This document shows positions 28,616 through 38,268 of a DNA stretch of 64,000 nt, in pieces. The stretch is from Hyphomicrobiales bacterium (GTDB lineage Bacteria > Pseudomonadota > Alphaproteobacteria > Rhizobiales > OSC116), in NCBI GenBank assembly GCA_013214705.1, contig JABSRZ010000007.1, positions 67,951-131,950 on the forward strand. The letters run 5' to 3'. The translations under genes were made by a program, and so were the position numbers. How positions within the stretch are numbered: the first letter of the stretch is position 1; the number at the start of each line of letters is the position of its first letter. The notes under the pieces were generated by a model. That model made no database searches. It was not told where the DNA came from and saw only the letters and a program-made list of their open reading frames with translations.

Positions 28616-30535
28616 TTAAACTTCATCGGGTGCTCTGGCTTCAAGAACTATACTGGTGACAGCCTCGGCCAATGGCAATATAGTCTGGGCTTTGGAGCCA
28701 AATCGCCTAATGGCCACTGTGCCATTTTCTTTTTCGCGCCCGCCGACCACAAATATTGCTGGTATTTTTTGCAAACTATGTTCACGCACTTTATAGTTTA
28801 TCTTCTCGTTGCGCAGATCGACCTCGGCACTAATGCCCGCAGCCAACAAGGCATCGCGAACTTCTATTGCATAGTCATCCATATCCGATACAATTGGGCA
28901 CACCACCACTTGTTGCGGCGCTAACCATAGCGGGAAGGCCCCGGCATGATGTTCGATCAAAATCCCAACAAATCGCTCTAATGAACCAAACATGGCTCTG
29001 TGCAACATAACCGGGGTTTTCTTCTCGCCGTCTTTGTCTATATAAAATGCACCAAATCGCTCAGGTAGATTTAAATCGACCTGCAAAGTGCCACATTGCC
29101 AGTCGCGGCCGATGGCATCACGCAATACATATTCCAATTTAGGGCCATAAAATGCACCCTCACCTTCATTAAGCTCCCAATCTACACCGGCTTTGGTAAT
29201 GGCATTTTTAAGCGCAGCTTCAGATTTGTCCCACACCTCATCGCTGCCAATGCGTTTTTCTGGCCGGTCAGAAAATTTAACTCTAATGTCGGTAAAGCCA
29301 AAATCCTTATAGATGGATAATATAAGCTCATTGGTTTTGATAACCTCTTCAGTCACTTGTTCATTGGTGCAGAAAACATGGGCATCATCTTGTGTGAATG
29401 AACGCACCCGCATAAGGCCATGCAACGCACCAGATGGTTCATAACGGTGGACTTTGCCAAATTCACCTAAGCGTATGGGCAATTCTTTGTAAGACCGCAA
29501 ACCGTTTTTGAAAATTTGCACATGGCCGGGGCAATTCATCGGTTTTAACGCAAACACCCGTTCGTCAGGAGTGGTTGTGGTGAACATATTCTCACCATAT
29601 TTTTCCCAATGGCCAGATTGTTCCCACAAACCCTTGTCGAGCATGTCAGGTGTGTTCACTTCCAAATAACCGCCAGCAGTTTGTTTGCGGCGCATATAAC
29701 CTATGAGGCTGCTAAACAAGCTCCAGCCTTTGGGGTGCCAAAATACACTGCCGGGCGCTTCGGATTGAAAATGAAACAAGTTCATTTCAGCGCCTAATTT
29801 ACGATGGTCGCGCTTTTCAGCTTCTTCGAGCATAAATAAATATTGCTTAAGTTGTTTTTCACTCGCCCAAGCTGTGCCATAAATACGTTGCAACATGGCA
29901 TTGTCGCTATTGCCGCGCCAATAAGCACCGGCTAGCTTCATCAGTTTAAAATTATTACCAATTTTGCCGGTCGATGGTAAATGTGGGCCACGGCAAAGGT
30001 CTAGCCATTCGCCTTGTTTATAAATTTTTACATCTTCATCTTCTGGGATGGCATCAACCAGCTCTACTTTATAATCTTCACCCTTGGCGGCAAAATATTG
30101 TTTGGCTTGATCGCGGGTCCAGACTTCTTTTTCAAATTTTGCATCTCGGCCAATTATTTGCCGCATTCTGGCTTCTATTTTTTGCAAATCATCGGCATGA
30201 AACGGCTCATCACGGGCAAAATCGTAATAAAATCCATTTTCGATCACTGGCCCAATGGTCACTTGGGTATTGGGGAATAATTCTTGCACTGCTTCGGCCA
30301 TCACATGCGCTGCATCATGGCGGATAAGCTCTAACGCGGCCGTATCATCGCGCAGCACAAGGGCAATATTTGCATCGGCATTTATCGGTTCGGCCAAATC
30401 TTGCATTTCGCCATTAAGCGTTACCGCCACAGCTTTTTTGGATAAGGATTTGGATATAGAGGCCGCAATGTCAAAGCCGGTTATGCCTTGTTCATATTCA
30501 CGTATTGCGCCATCAGGGAAGGTAATATTGATCAT
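28616..30535 (-). CDS. thrS: Threonyl-tRNA synthetase
   Basis: Class II synthetase that charges tRNA-Thr and clears Ser-tRNA-Thr by its editing domain. The 639-residue protein has an N-terminal TGS domain (about 1-60), an editing domain containing [12 protein letters not shown] and [10 protein letters not shown], a catalytic core with [15 protein letters not shown] (zinc-binding Cys) and [20 protein letters not shown], and an anticodon domain from about 535 ([16 protein letters not shown]). GGAG sits seven bases before the ATG. No leader structure that would suggest autoregulation is apparent. Confidence 0.98.
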   Translation of the reverse strand: MINITFPDGAIREYEQGITGFDIAASISKSLSKKAVAVTLNGEMQDLAEPINADANIALVLRDDTAALELIRHDAAHVMAEAVQELFPNTQVTIGPVIENGFYYDFARDEPFHADDLQKIEARMRQIIGRDAKFEKEVWTRDQAKQYFAAKGEDYKVELVDAIPEDEDVKIYKQGEWLDLCRGPHLPSTGKIGNNFKLMKLAGAYWRGNSDNAMLQRIYGTAWASEKQLKQYLFMLEEAEKRDHRKLGAEMNLFHFQSEAPGSVFWHPKGWSLFSSLIGYMRRKQTAGGYLEVNTPDMLDKGLWEQSGHWEKYGENMFTTTTPDERVFALKPMNCPGHVQIFKNGLRSYKELPIRLGEFGKVHRYEPSGALHGLMRVRSFTQDDAHVFCTNEQVTEEVIKTNELILSIYKDFGFTDIRVKFSDRPEKRIGSDEVWDKSEAALKNAITKAGVDWELNEGEGAFYGPKLEYVLRDAIGRDWQCGTLQVDLNLPERFGAFYIDKDGEKKTPVMLHRAMFGSLERFVGILIEHHAGAFPLWLAPQQVVVCPIVSDMDDYAIEVRDALLAAGISAEVDLRNEKINYKVREHSLQKIPAIFVVGGREKENGTVAIRRFGSKAQTILPLAEAVTSIVLEARAPDEV

Positions 30536-30595
30536 TTTTGTCTCCGCTCAATTCCACCAACAAAGTGGATAAGCCATTATATTATAAAGATCGGC

Positions 30596-30919
30596 CTATG
30601 AGTCACCCTCATAAAAACCATGCTTGATGTGTTTACCAGTCCAGCGGCCATATTTCCAGAATTTTATTCCATGTTCTGCTAATTTTTCGGGCACAGGGTC
30701 TAAGCCGTGGCTGCCAAACGGTTGGCAGCGCATTAACCGCGAAAATGCCAACATGCCGCCTTTATAGCCGCCAAAGCGTTTAATCGATGTATCGGCATAT
30801 TCGGAACAGGTGGGCAAATGGCGGCATGAAGCCGATGTAAATGGCGATATGCCCCATTTATAAATAAATATAGGTATGCGAACCAGCAAGCTGACAAGGA
30901 ATTTTAAAAAAATTATCAT
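30596..30919 (-). CDS. yidD: Membrane protein insertion efficiency factor YidD
   Basis: A 107-residue YidD protein, a small membrane-associated factor that assists YidC-mediated insertion. The family core is YKWGISPFTSASCRHLPTCS, with the paired cysteines, followed by EYADTSIKRFGGYKG and RLMRCQPFGSHGLDPVP. An N-terminal hydrophobic helix (about 1-18) could lie along the membrane. It is 60 bp downstream of the thrS start on the same strand, upstream in transcription order, and divergent from rluA. Confidence 0.92.
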   Translation of the reverse strand: MIIFLKFLVSLLVRIPIFIYKWGISPFTSASCRHLPTCSEYADTSIKRFGGYKGGMLAFSRLMRCQPFGSHGLDPVPEKLAEHGIKFWKYGRWTGKHIKHGFYEGDS

Positions 30920-30953
30920 AGCTTTATTATAGGTATTAAATTATAGGAATACT

Positions 30954-31613
30954 ATGTTTATATATGCCCCACCCCAAGAGCCAAATTACGAAATTGTTTA
31001 TGAAGATGAAGATATGTTGGTGCTCAACAAGCAACCCGGTTTGTTATCTGTGCCCGGCCGGTTGGCCGAGCATAAAGACAGCCTTTACAACCGTATTTTA
31101 GTTGATTACCCCACAGCACAAGTGGTGCATCGGTTAGATATGGATACGTCTGGCATCATCATCATGCCGCTCAACAAACCTGCTTTGAGCCATATATCTA
31201 AGCAGTTTCAGGCGCGGACAATTGGCAAAACCTATTTTGCAGATGTATATGGACGGCCAGAAAACCCAACCGGAAGTGTGGATTTGCCGTTGATTTTTGA
31301 CCCGCCAAACAGACCCAAGCAAAAAGTATGTTTTGAAACTGGCAAGCCTTCTCTCACGCATTATGAGGTTGTTAGTTCGACCGGTTCTTATAGCCGGGTG
31401 AAATTAAAACCGGTTACTGGGCGGTCGCACCAACTGCGGGTTCATATGCAAGCAATTGGCCATCCAATCGTCGGTGACTCACTTTATGCACAGAAAGAGC
31501 ATAACTATAAAGATGAGCGTTTACACCTACATGCCTATGATATAAGCCTGCTCCACCCTCGCACAGAAGAAGTTTTATATTTTTCATCTCCCGTAGAATT
31601 TGAAAAAAAATGA
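30954..31613 (+). CDS. rluA: RluA-type rRNA/tRNA pseudouridine synthase
   Basis: A 219-residue pseudouridine synthase of the RluA family without an S4 domain. The catalytic Asp is Asp62 in VVHRLDMDTSGIIIM, with LNKQPGLLSVPG before it and KLKPVTGRSHQLRVHMQAIG after it. E. coli RluA modifies U746 of 23S rRNA and U32 of several tRNAs; the absence of an S4 domain and the length fit that enzyme, but substrate specificity among RluA paralogues cannot be proved from sequence. AGGA lies five bases before the ATG. Confidence 0.88.
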   Translation: MFIYAPPQEPNYEIVYEDEDMLVLNKQPGLLSVPGRLAEHKDSLYNRILVDYPTAQVVHRLDMDTSGIIIMPLNKPALSHISKQFQARTIGKTYFADVYGRPENPTGSVDLPLIFDPPNRPKQKVCFETGKPSLTHYEVVSSTGSYSRVKLKPVTGRSHQLRVHMQAIGHPIVGDSLYAQKEHNYKDERLHLHAYDISLLHPRTEEVLYFSSPVEFEKK

Positions 31614-31732
31614 AAAATTAACTTTGCCAAAATCAAAATTTAGGCATAGGCTTCTACAATCGGGCAACAATAAAAGTGTCATAAACTACTTTTATACTTA
31701 CGGTTGCTCTGATATTCACAAGGGAGAGTTAA

Positions 31733-33262
31733 ATGATAAAAAATTTCAAACGGCATATATTAATGCCTCTAGCGATTGCGTCTATGGCCATATTGCCATT
31801 CGCCAGCGCGCAAGCTGCAGACCATCAGGTAACGGTTAACGTTACTTTGCTGACAGCCAGTGATATGGACACCATGACAGACAATGGCGTACGCGGGGGC
31901 GCAGCGCGCCTTGCTGCGGTTATTAAAGCCGAACGTGCTGCCAATGCAAACACAATATATGCCTATCCAGGCGATCTATTGTCACCATCCATAATGGGTG
32001 GGTTTGACAAAGGCGCACATATGGTTGAGCTGCTGAATATGGCAGCACCAGACGTGTTGACACCGGGCAATCATGAGTTTGATTTTGGCCACGAAAATTT
32101 CTTAGCGCGTATGGGCGAAGGCAAGTTTACCAAACTTGGCTCTAACATCAGATGGAAAGATGGCAGCAAAATTGACGGCTTCGAAGACAATATAATGTTC
32201 GAATTCGAAGGCATTAAAATTGGTTATATGGGCATGACCACCCAAGACACAATTGATATTTCTAGCCCCGGCGATGTTATATTCACCAATACGTTAGAAG
32301 CCGCTAAAGCCAATGCAAAAGCCTTGCGCGATGCTGGTGCTGACATGGTTGTGGCCGTGGTGCATGAATCACAAGCGATTGATTTTGATCTGATCAACCG
32401 TGCGGGTATTGATGTGGTTCAATCTGGCCATGATCATAATTTGCATATTTTCTATGATGGCCGTCGGGTGATTGTTGAATCTAAAGAAGAAGCCGAATAT
32501 GTGGTGGCTATGGACATCGAATTTACTATTGGCAAAAACCGTGATGGCTCGCGCCGCGTAAGATGGTGGCCTAATTTCCGCATTATCGACACAGCAACAG
32601 TGACACCTGATGCCAAAGTTGCAGCGGTGGTGGCTAAATATGAAGCTACTTTGTCTGAAGAATTGGACATTGTTATTGGCACAACAGAAGTAGAGCTAGA
32701 CACCCGCCGTATAAGTGTACGTACTGGCGAAAATGCGTTTGGTAACTTTATTGCCGATAGTTTGCGTAAAGCGGTAAACTCTGACATCGCATTTACCAAT
32801 GGTGGTGGCATCCGTGCCAATAAACTCTACACCCCGGGTGTAGAGCTTACCCGTCGTGATATTTTAAGCGAATTGCCATTTGGCAATACCAACGTCAAGT
32901 TAGAGCTAACCGGCGCGATTATCATCGAAGTGTTAGAACATTCAGTGCGCGCTGTGCCAGAAGCATCTGGTGGCTTTATGCACGTATCTGGCATGACATT
33001 TGATGTTGATTCAAATGCCGCAGTTGGCAGCCGTGTGAGCAATGTGATGATTGGTGGCAACGCCATTGACCTTGGCAAAATTTACACAGCTTCAACCAAC
33101 AACTTTGTTGCTGGTGGTGGTGATGGTTACAGCATGTTACGTGGTGCTAACAACCTAATCGACCCGATGAGTGCTAAATTTATGGCAAGCGATGTTATGG
33201 ATAATGTACGTGCCATTGGCGCCATTAGCCCAAGCATTGAAGGCCGTATTAACATTAAATAA
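31733..33262 (+). CDS. Periplasmic bifunctional metallophosphatase/5'-nucleotidase
   Basis: A 509-residue UshA-like enzyme, likely to dephosphorylate nucleotides outside the cytoplasm. A signal peptide ends near ASAQA (residue 28). The metallophosphatase half shows Asp81 (YPGDLLSPS), PGNHEFDFGHENF (112-124), His211 and SGHDHNLH (His233, His235); the 5'-nucleotidase half carries AFTNGGGIRANK and the ELPFGNTN substrate loop. The first metal motif is SDMD, Asp44/Asp46, where UshA has D-x-H; relatives show variation here, so activity is plausible but metal use may differ. AGGGAGAG precedes the ATG and a terminator follows. Confidence 0.85.
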   Translation: MIKNFKRHILMPLAIASMAILPFASAQAADHQVTVNVTLLTASDMDTMTDNGVRGGAARLAAVIKAERAANANTIYAYPGDLLSPSIMGGFDKGAHMVELLNMAAPDVLTPGNHEFDFGHENFLARMGEGKFTKLGSNIRWKDGSKIDGFEDNIMFEFEGIKIGYMGMTTQDTIDISSPGDVIFTNTLEAAKANAKALRDAGADMVVAVVHESQAIDFDLINRAGIDVVQSGHDHNLHIFYDGRRVIVESKEEAEYVVAMDIEFTIGKNRDGSRRVRWWPNFRIIDTATVTPDAKVAAVVAKYEATLSEELDIVIGTTEVELDTRRISVRTGENAFGNFIADSLRKAVNSDIAFTNGGGIRANKLYTPGVELTRRDILSELPFGNTNVKLELTGAIIIEVLEHSVRAVPEASGGFMHVSGMTFDVDSNAAVGSRVSNVMIGGNAIDLGKIYTASTNNFVAGGGDGYSMLRGANNLIDPMSAKFMASDVMDNVRAIGAISPSIEGRINIK

Positions 33263-33285
33263 AGTTGATATAAATACACAGAATA

Positions 33286-33319
33286 TAAAAGCACCGAGAT
33301 TAATCTCGGTGCTTTTTTT
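33286..33319 (+). terminator. Strong rho-independent terminator after the 5'-nucleotidase gene
   Basis: GCACCGAGATT and its exact complement form a 22-base perfect palindrome (33291-33312) followed by seven T residues. A runs flank it on the other side, so it may also work for the convergent chrA. Confidence 0.9.
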
Positions 33320-33347
33320 GGGCTTGCATCCAGCGTTATCACGATAA

Positions 33348-34631
33348 TTATCCGGCTTGACACTGCACGGCGACCACACCTAATAAAGCCGAGATAACCA
33401 AGGTGATGATGATATTGGTGTGAAATTTCAGCAATAATATAGCGCTGACCGCTGCCAGCATTATCACTCGATAATCGAGGGTTGAAAAATCTGGTACATA
33501 TAGCGTTAGTAGGCTATATTTTTGCACTTTTACAGTGGCAAATAATATATGTAAACCGAACCATATGGATAGATTTAATATCACACCCACCACTGCTGCG
33601 GTTATGGCACTTAACGCGGTTTTAAGGCGTGGTTGGTTGCTAATCCAATCTATATATGGCGCGCCGACAAATATCCACAAAAAGCACGGTATAAACGTAA
33701 CCCACAAGGTTAGCAGCGCGGCCGCAATGCCCAACCAAATTCCGCCGTCTTTATAGGCGGCCAAAAATCCGACAAATTCTGTCACTAAAATCAACGGTCC
33801 GGGTGTGGTTTCGGCTAGGCCGAGGCCGTCCATCATCTCGCCGGCGGTTAACCAATTAAATTTGTCGACTACGTCCTGCCCCATATAGGCCAATACTGCG
33901 TAGGCGCCGCCAAAGGTAACCACAGCCAATTTAGAGAAAAAATCACTTATCTGGGTTAATATTGCAATGTCAAAAAATATCTGAACCATCAATATGGGCA
34001 GCCACCAGATGACGAGCCAGATGATGATTTGCTTTATCGTCGCTAAGGTGGATGGCGTGGCCGGTGTGCCCGGCTGGGTTTTGATATTTGGGTTAGATTT
34101 TATAAAAAGACCCAAAACCGCTGCAGCTAACACAATAAGCGGGTAAGGTATGGCCAAAAAAAAGATGCCGACAAATGATGCCAAGGCGATAGCCCAATAT
34201 ATTTTGCCGTTAAGCGCCCGCTTTGAAACCCGCAGTAATGCCTCGATCACGATGATGAGAACGGTGGCTTTAACCCCCAAAAACAAGGCGTCAATAATGG
34301 TGATTTCACCCCAAAAGGCGTATATTATCGCCAGCGCGAGCATGATAATTGCCCCCGGCAATACAAATAATAACCCACCAATTAAGCCACCAGCCACGCC
34401 TTTCAAGCGCCATCCAGAATAGGTGGCAAGCTGCATGGCTTCGGGGCCGGGTAAAAACATACAAAAGCTCAACGCATTTAAATATTGAGTTTCGCTAAGC
34501 CATTTTTTTTCGTCAACTAACATTTTATGCATCAGCGCAATTTGAGCCGCCGGTCCGCCAAACGAAAGCAAACCGATTTTCAGAAAAACTCTAAATAATT
34601 CCGCATATTTTGGTGAGAAATTTTCGCTCAT
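33348..34631 (-). CDS. chrA: Chromate transporter ChrA, long-chain form
   Basis: A 427-residue membrane protein of the CHR superfamily with two homologous halves, each opening with a conserved block: LLSFGGPAAQIALMHKMLVD with FCMFLPGPEAMQLATYSGWR in the first, and TFGGAYAVLAYMGQDVVDKF with GLGLAETTPGPLILVTEFVG in the second. Members export chromate by an electrochemical gradient, though some have sulfate-related roles. GGAGG is eight bases before its ATG, and the start overlaps the stop of chrB as ATGA, so the two are translationally coupled. Confidence 0.92.
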   Translation of the reverse strand: MSENFSPKYAELFRVFLKIGLLSFGGPAAQIALMHKMLVDEKKWLSETQYLNALSFCMFLPGPEAMQLATYSGWRLKGVAGGLIGGLLFVLPGAIIMLALAIIYAFWGEITIIDALFLGVKATVLIIVIEALLRVSKRALNGKIYWAIALASFVGIFFLAIPYPLIVLAAAVLGLFIKSNPNIKTQPGTPATPSTLATIKQIIIWLVIWWLPILMVQIFFDIAILTQISDFFSKLAVVTFGGAYAVLAYMGQDVVDKFNWLTAGEMMDGLGLAETTPGPLILVTEFVGFLAAYKDGGIWLGIAAALLTLWVTFIPCFLWIFVGAPYIDWISNQPRLKTALSAITAAVVGVILNLSIWFGLHILFATVKVQKYSLLTLYVPDFSTLDYRVIMLAAVSAILLLKFHTNIIITLVISALLGVVAVQCQAG

Positions 34632-35422
34632 AAATCGCCTCCGCTGCTGGCAGAATTATGCTGTTCATTAACCGCATCCCTCGCCCATCTATACAGCGCG
34701 TCATATATAGCCATACCCGCTTCCAACTGTTGCAAATCATCTTTATATTGGCGCGATAGTCCAAGAGATATTGCCAATAATCCCACCACTTGTGGCGCCA
34801 ATTCGGGCTTGTTGGTGTCTGCGCCGCGTATAATGGTTGCCATGCGTCTTAGCGCTTCAGTGTCCAAGGAAAAATCTTCTAACAGGCTGTCAAATGTGCA
34901 TCCTGAACCTTTATGACTGTATCTTTCACCAGCAATATCAAAGGCGATGGCATCAAATTTTTCGGCGACATTGGCTATTTCAGATTTTTCCACAAATAAA
35001 AACTTTGCTTTCGGGTTTATGAACCGCCTTATCAACCAAGGACAAGCTATACGGTCGATTTTTGGCCGTTGTTTCGAAACCCATAAGTCAGATTTTTTCA
35101 AAGGAATTAGCGGCAATCCGGCCTGCTGCCAAGCCAATATGCCACCCTGTAAAAATTCTGCATTAACCCCACAATCTCTTAATATTGCCGCCGCGCCCTG
35201 GCTTAATTTTTTGCCCTTTTGGCACACGATTACCACTTTTTGGGTTGTTAACTCTGCGGCCAATTCGGCAATGTTTTTAAACGAATGCCTGAACGATGAG
35301 GGAATTAATCTAGGCAATAATTTAAAATCTTCATCAATACAGACATCGACGATTATGGGTTGATCGGGCAAGCCGATTAGCCGGTTTAATTGGGATATGG
35401 TGATTTCATTTGGAGACGGCAT
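34628..35422 (-). CDS. chrB: Rhodanese-ChrB fusion protein
   Basis: A 264-residue protein with two parts. The first (about 1-105) is a rhodanese domain with a candidate active Cys67 in VVIVCQKGKKLSQG and the helix-turn GGILAWQQAGLPLIP. The second (about 108-255) matches the ChrB C-terminal domain: WVSKQRPKIDRIACPWLIRR, FDIAGERYSHKGSGCTFDSL and a helical end. ChrB-type proteins regulate or assist chromate resistance; the N-terminal ChrB regulatory domain seen elsewhere is replaced here by rhodanese. The frame is open 36 codons upstream, but the ATG at 35422 has GGAAGGAAGG nearby. Confidence 0.85.
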   Translation of the reverse strand: MPSPNEITISQLNRLIGLPDQPIIVDVCIDEDFKLLPRLIPSSFRHSFKNIAELAAELTTQKVVIVCQKGKKLSQGAAAILRDCGVNAEFLQGGILAWQQAGLPLIPLKKSDLWVSKQRPKIDRIACPWLIRRFINPKAKFLFVEKSEIANVAEKFDAIAFDIAGERYSHKGSGCTFDSLLEDFSLDTEALRRMATIIRGADTNKPELAPQVVGLLAISLGLSRQYKDDLQQLEAGMAIYDALYRWARDAVNEQHNSASSGGDL

Positions 35423-35440
35423 AGCGTCCTTCCTTCCATA

Positions 35441-35476
35441 CGGATAAGTAAGTTGGCGTGCGGATAAGTAAGTTGG
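35441..35476 (-). repeat. 20-bp tandem repeat in the chrB leader
   Basis: CGGATAAGTAAGTTGG occurs at 35441-35456 and again, identical, at 35461-35476, a period of 20 bp, 19 bp upstream of the chrB start codon. It may be a duplicated operator or promoter element, or recent slippage; no known regulator site matches it. Confidence 0.8.
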
Positions 35477-35557
35477 ACGCGAGATTTTGGCCAAAGCCTC
35501 ACGGGGCATTCGCAATCCCCATGTCGGCAAATTTGCATATTAAAGCAAATATGTCAA

Positions 35558-36529
35558 TTATCGACAGGTGATTTGTTCAAATTTTTCAAATTCTATATTG
35601 CGTCCGCAAATGATGATGGCTATGTTTTTCCCTTGATAATGCTGTGGTTTTTCGGCAATGCATTTTAGCGCGCCTGCCACAGCAACCCCGGCAGCGCCTT
35701 CTATAATTTGGCGCTCACTGGTGGCTATCAATCGCATGGCATCAGCGATTTCGGCTTCACTCACCAAAATTTTCGTATCAATGACTTTTTGGCAAAGCTC
35801 CAAGGTGATGGTGTCGGGCTCTACCCCACCCGCTGTGCCGTCAGATAAAGTATATGCCTCGGCCACTTCAAACACTTTGCCAGCCTTAAGCGCTTCGTAA
35901 AAACTTCTCGCCACTTCAGGCCAACAGCCGACAATTTCAATTTTTGGGTTAATGTGTTTGGCAAAACTAGCAAGGCCACCAATAAGCCCACCACCTCCAA
36001 CGGCGGTAAAAATAACGTCTAACTCAGGCATTTGCTGCATCAGCTCTACACCCACACTAGCCTGCCCGCATATAACTTCGATGTCATTATAAGGTGAGAT
36101 GTATATTTTTCCGGTCGTTGTCGCCTGATGTTTGGCGGTGGTTTCGGCTACATATCCGTCACCTTCTACAAAAACCAATTCACCACCCAATTGTTTGATG
36201 GCATCGGTTTTGGTTTTGGATGCCGCTTTTGGCACATAGATGGTTGCGGCAACGCCGAGCAATTTACAGGCCATAACCACGCCTAGGCCATGGTTACCAG
36301 TGCTGGCAGTTATCACGCCCTGTTGGCGCTGAGTTTCAGTCAATTGTGCCAGTTTATTTGTCGCGCCGCGCAATTTGAAAGAGCCCGTAAGCTGCAGGCT
36401 TTCATATTTTAAAAATATATTGGCGCTGGTTTGCTGGCTTAACAGCAAAGATTTTTCAAGTGGCGTGGTGCGCACTGCATTTGGCGGGGTTTTGATTAAT
36501 TTGTTAGCGGCTATAATTTTATCTATCAT
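35558..36529 (-). CDS. PLP-dependent threonine/serine dehydratase
   Basis: A 323-residue fold-type II PLP enzyme, deaminating threonine or serine to 2-oxo acids. The cofactor Lys is Lys52 in QLTGSFKLRGATNKL, the Asn loop is TASTGNHGLGVV, and the phosphate cradle is AVGGGGLIGGLASF. There is no C-terminal ACT regulatory domain, so it is not the feedback-controlled biosynthetic IlvA; a catabolic dehydratase or serine-racemase-like enzyme is likely. The open frame extends 21 codons upstream, but the ATG at 36529 with GGAAC fits the family start. It overlaps the preceding IscU-like gene by 11 bases. Confidence 0.85.
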   Translation of the reverse strand: MIDKIIAANKLIKTPPNAVRTTPLEKSLLLSQQTSANIFLKYESLQLTGSFKLRGATNKLAQLTETQRQQGVITASTGNHGLGVVMACKLLGVAATIYVPKAASKTKTDAIKQLGGELVFVEGDGYVAETTAKHQATTTGKIYISPYNDIEVICGQASVGVELMQQMPELDVIFTAVGGGGLIGGLASFAKHINPKIEIVGCWPEVARSFYEALKAGKVFEVAEAYTLSDGTAGGVEPDTITLELCQKVIDTKILVSEAEIADAMRLIATSERQIIEGAAGVAVAGALKCIAEKPQHYQGKNIAIIICGRNIEFEKFEQITCR

Positions 36530-36953
36530 TATTTTGTTCCATTTGCTTGATGGCATCGACCAATGCATCCAATATAAGCATGGTAGAGGCATGCCGGTTG
36601 GGCATGTCTTTGACCGAATTTAAAATGCCAAGTTCTGCAAACCGGCCGCTGGGTGGCTCGGCGGCAAAGGCCAGCATATTTTTTGTCTCTATTTGAGTTT
36701 GGATGATTTCGTCAATGGTTGCGCCAATAATATATTCACAAACAATTGCCGAAGCGGCACTGCCCAACGCACAAGCGTCTATGGTTTGGCCAAATTTTAC
36801 CACCTTACCTTGGCTAAAATTTACAAATATCTTAATGTGGCTGCCACAAAAATTACTGCGTCTGCTGGCGAAGGCATCTGGTGCATCTAATGGGGTTTGA
36901 AACGGTATATTTGCAGCGTATTTTACAATCTTATCGCTGTATATTTTACTCAT
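36519..36953 (-). CDS. IscU/NifU-like iron-sulfur scaffold protein
   Basis: A 144-residue protein of the IscU/NifU N-terminal family. Two ligand cysteines are visible, in RRSNFCGSHIKIFV and IDACALGSAASAIVC (the second cysteine of this block may be the third ligand, but its spacing differs from IscU). A third cysteine in the usual C-terminal position, near NRHASTMLILDAL, is replaced. Such shortened members near folE and hisI are typical of alphaproteobacteria; cluster assembly is inferred, not proved. The upstream ATGs at 36956 and 36968 are alternative starts. It is divergent from folE. Confidence 0.8.
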   Translation of the reverse strand: MSKIYSDKIVKYAANIPFQTPLDAPDAFASRRSNFCGSHIKIFVNFSQGKVVKFGQTIDACALGSAASAIVCEYIIGATIDEIIQTQIETKNMLAFAAEPPSGRFAELGILNSVKDMPNRHASTMLILDALVDAIKQMEQNNDR

Positions 36954-37000
36954 CATGCCAATGGCCACGCATATTTAATATGGGATATGAAATTCAAAAC

Positions 37001-37029
37001 TTGAAAACTTGATTATTTCATCTTATACC
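37001..37029 (+). promoter_or_regulatory. Predicted sigma-70 promoter of folE-hisI
   Basis: TTGAAA (37001-37006) and TATACC (37024-37029) are separated by exactly 17 bp, in the 155-bp divergent gap. The expected transcript start is about 70 bp before the folE ATG. Confidence 0.45.
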
Positions 37030-37108
37030 CTAGTTGTTTTTAGAAATAAAACAAATTTGAGGGCTCTCCTGTCGCAATATTGTGACAAAATACGAAAGGT
37101 ATGACCCG

Positions 37109-37690
37109 ATGAATGTAGTTGAAAAACCAAGCCGTGAACAAGCTGAACAAGCCGTAAGAACATTATTAGCTTGGGCTGGTGACGACCCAGACCGCGAAGG
37201 CCTAAAAGACACGCCAAACCGTGTGGTCAATGCCTATACAGAATATTTTAGCGGTTATGACCAAGACCCTATCGAAGCGCTTGGCCGCAAGTTTGATGAT
37301 GTGGGCGGCTATGATGAAATTGTATTGCTACGAAATATAGATTTTAATTCACATTGCGAACACCATATTGCACCATTTATTGGCAAGGCTCATATTGCGT
37401 ATATTCCCAATAAAGCGGTGGTAGGCATTTCTAAAATTGCGCGGGTGGTGGATATTTTCTCACGCCGTTTGCAAACTCAAGAAACCATGACTGCACAAAT
37501 TGCCAACGCATTAGAGCAATCTATGCAACCACGCGGCATTGCTGTGTTTATTGAAGCAGAACATCAATGTATGAGCATGCGGGGGGTGATGAAATCGAAT
37601 GTCGACACCATCACCACTCAATTCCGTGGCGAGTATAATACACCTGAGATGAAAGCGTCGTTTATGTCGATGATTAGAAGCCCAAGATAG
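37109..37690 (+). CDS. folE: GTP cyclohydrolase I
   Basis: First enzyme of tetrahydrofolate synthesis, converting GTP to dihydroneopterin triphosphate. The 193-residue protein has [14 protein letters not shown], the zinc ligands in [20 protein letters not shown] and [12 protein letters not shown], and [15 protein letters not shown]. The upstream GTG at 37082 is possible, but the ATG at 37109 has AAAGG nine bases before it and gives the family length. hisI follows after two bases, so the pair is co-translated. Confidence 0.95.
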   Translation: MNVVEKPSREQAEQAVRTLLAWAGDDPDREGLKDTPNRVVNAYTEYFSGYDQDPIEALGRKFDDVGGYDEIVLLRNIDFNSHCEHHIAPFIGKAHIAYIPNKAVVGISKIARVVDIFSRRLQTQETMTAQIANALEQSMQPRGIAVFIEAEHQCMSMRGVMKSNVDTITTQFRGEYNTPEMKASFMSMIRSPR

Positions 37691-37692
37691 GT

Positions 37693-38184
37693 ATGATGAT
37701 GACCAAAAATAATGCCCCCTTTGCAGAACGTGTGACTATTGAACAAGTCGAAGAAGCTCATGACCTTGCGCCTAAATTCGATGACAAGGGTTTGATCACC
37801 TGCGTCACCACCGACAATGAAACTGGCGACGTTTTGATGCTGGGCTATATGAATAGAGACGCACTTATCAAAACCATCGAGACTGGCGAAGCCCATTATT
37901 GGAGCCGCTCGCGCCAAGTGTTGTGGCATAAAGGCGCGACATCTGGATTGGTGCAAAAAATTGTCGACTTGCGTATAGATGATGATCAGGATGCGGTTTG
38001 GTTAAAAGTAGATGTTTCTGGCTCTGGCGCGAGTTGCCATGTGGGTTATATGAGCTGTTTTTACAGGTCGGTTCCTACGGGTCAATCGCCAACAAAAAAC
38101 TTAAAGTTAATTTATAAAGAAACCGCAAAAACCTTTGATCCTAAAGATGTTTATGGCGATGCACCCAACCCAACAATCGTTTGA
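37693..38184 (+). CDS. hisI: Phosphoribosyl-AMP cyclohydrolase
   Basis: Third step of histidine biosynthesis, opening the adenine ring of phosphoribosyl-AMP. The 163-residue protein has the single cyclohydrolase domain (no HisE fusion): [38 protein letters not shown] and the metal-binding [15 protein letters not shown]. The start has three consecutive ATGs; which is used is not resolvable. It follows folE after two bases, and a strong terminator follows 22 bp downstream. Confidence 0.96.
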   Translation: MMMTKNNAPFAERVTIEQVEEAHDLAPKFDDKGLITCVTTDNETGDVLMLGYMNRDALIKTIETGEAHYWSRSRQVLWHKGATSGLVQKIVDLRIDDDQDAVWLKVDVSGSGASCHVGYMSCFYRSVPTGQSPTKNLKLIYKETAKTFDPKDVYGDAPNPTIV

Positions 38185-38205
38185 TTAATAGCCAACACTA
38201 AATTT

Positions 38206-38232
38206 AAGCCGCAATTTTGTTGCGGCTTTTTT
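38206..38232 (+). terminator. Terminator after folE-hisI
   Basis: A nine-pair stem (AAGCCGCAA with TTGCGGCTT) around a five-base loop ends in six T residues. Confidence 0.9.
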
Positions 38233-38268
38233 AATGGCTTATTCGTAAAGTTTGCGTAATATAAACTT

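Noticed and set aside
31600-31839. A 79-codon frame spanning the gap between rluA and the 5'-nucleotidase gene.
   Set aside because: It overlaps both genes in another frame and has no coding pattern or ribosome site.
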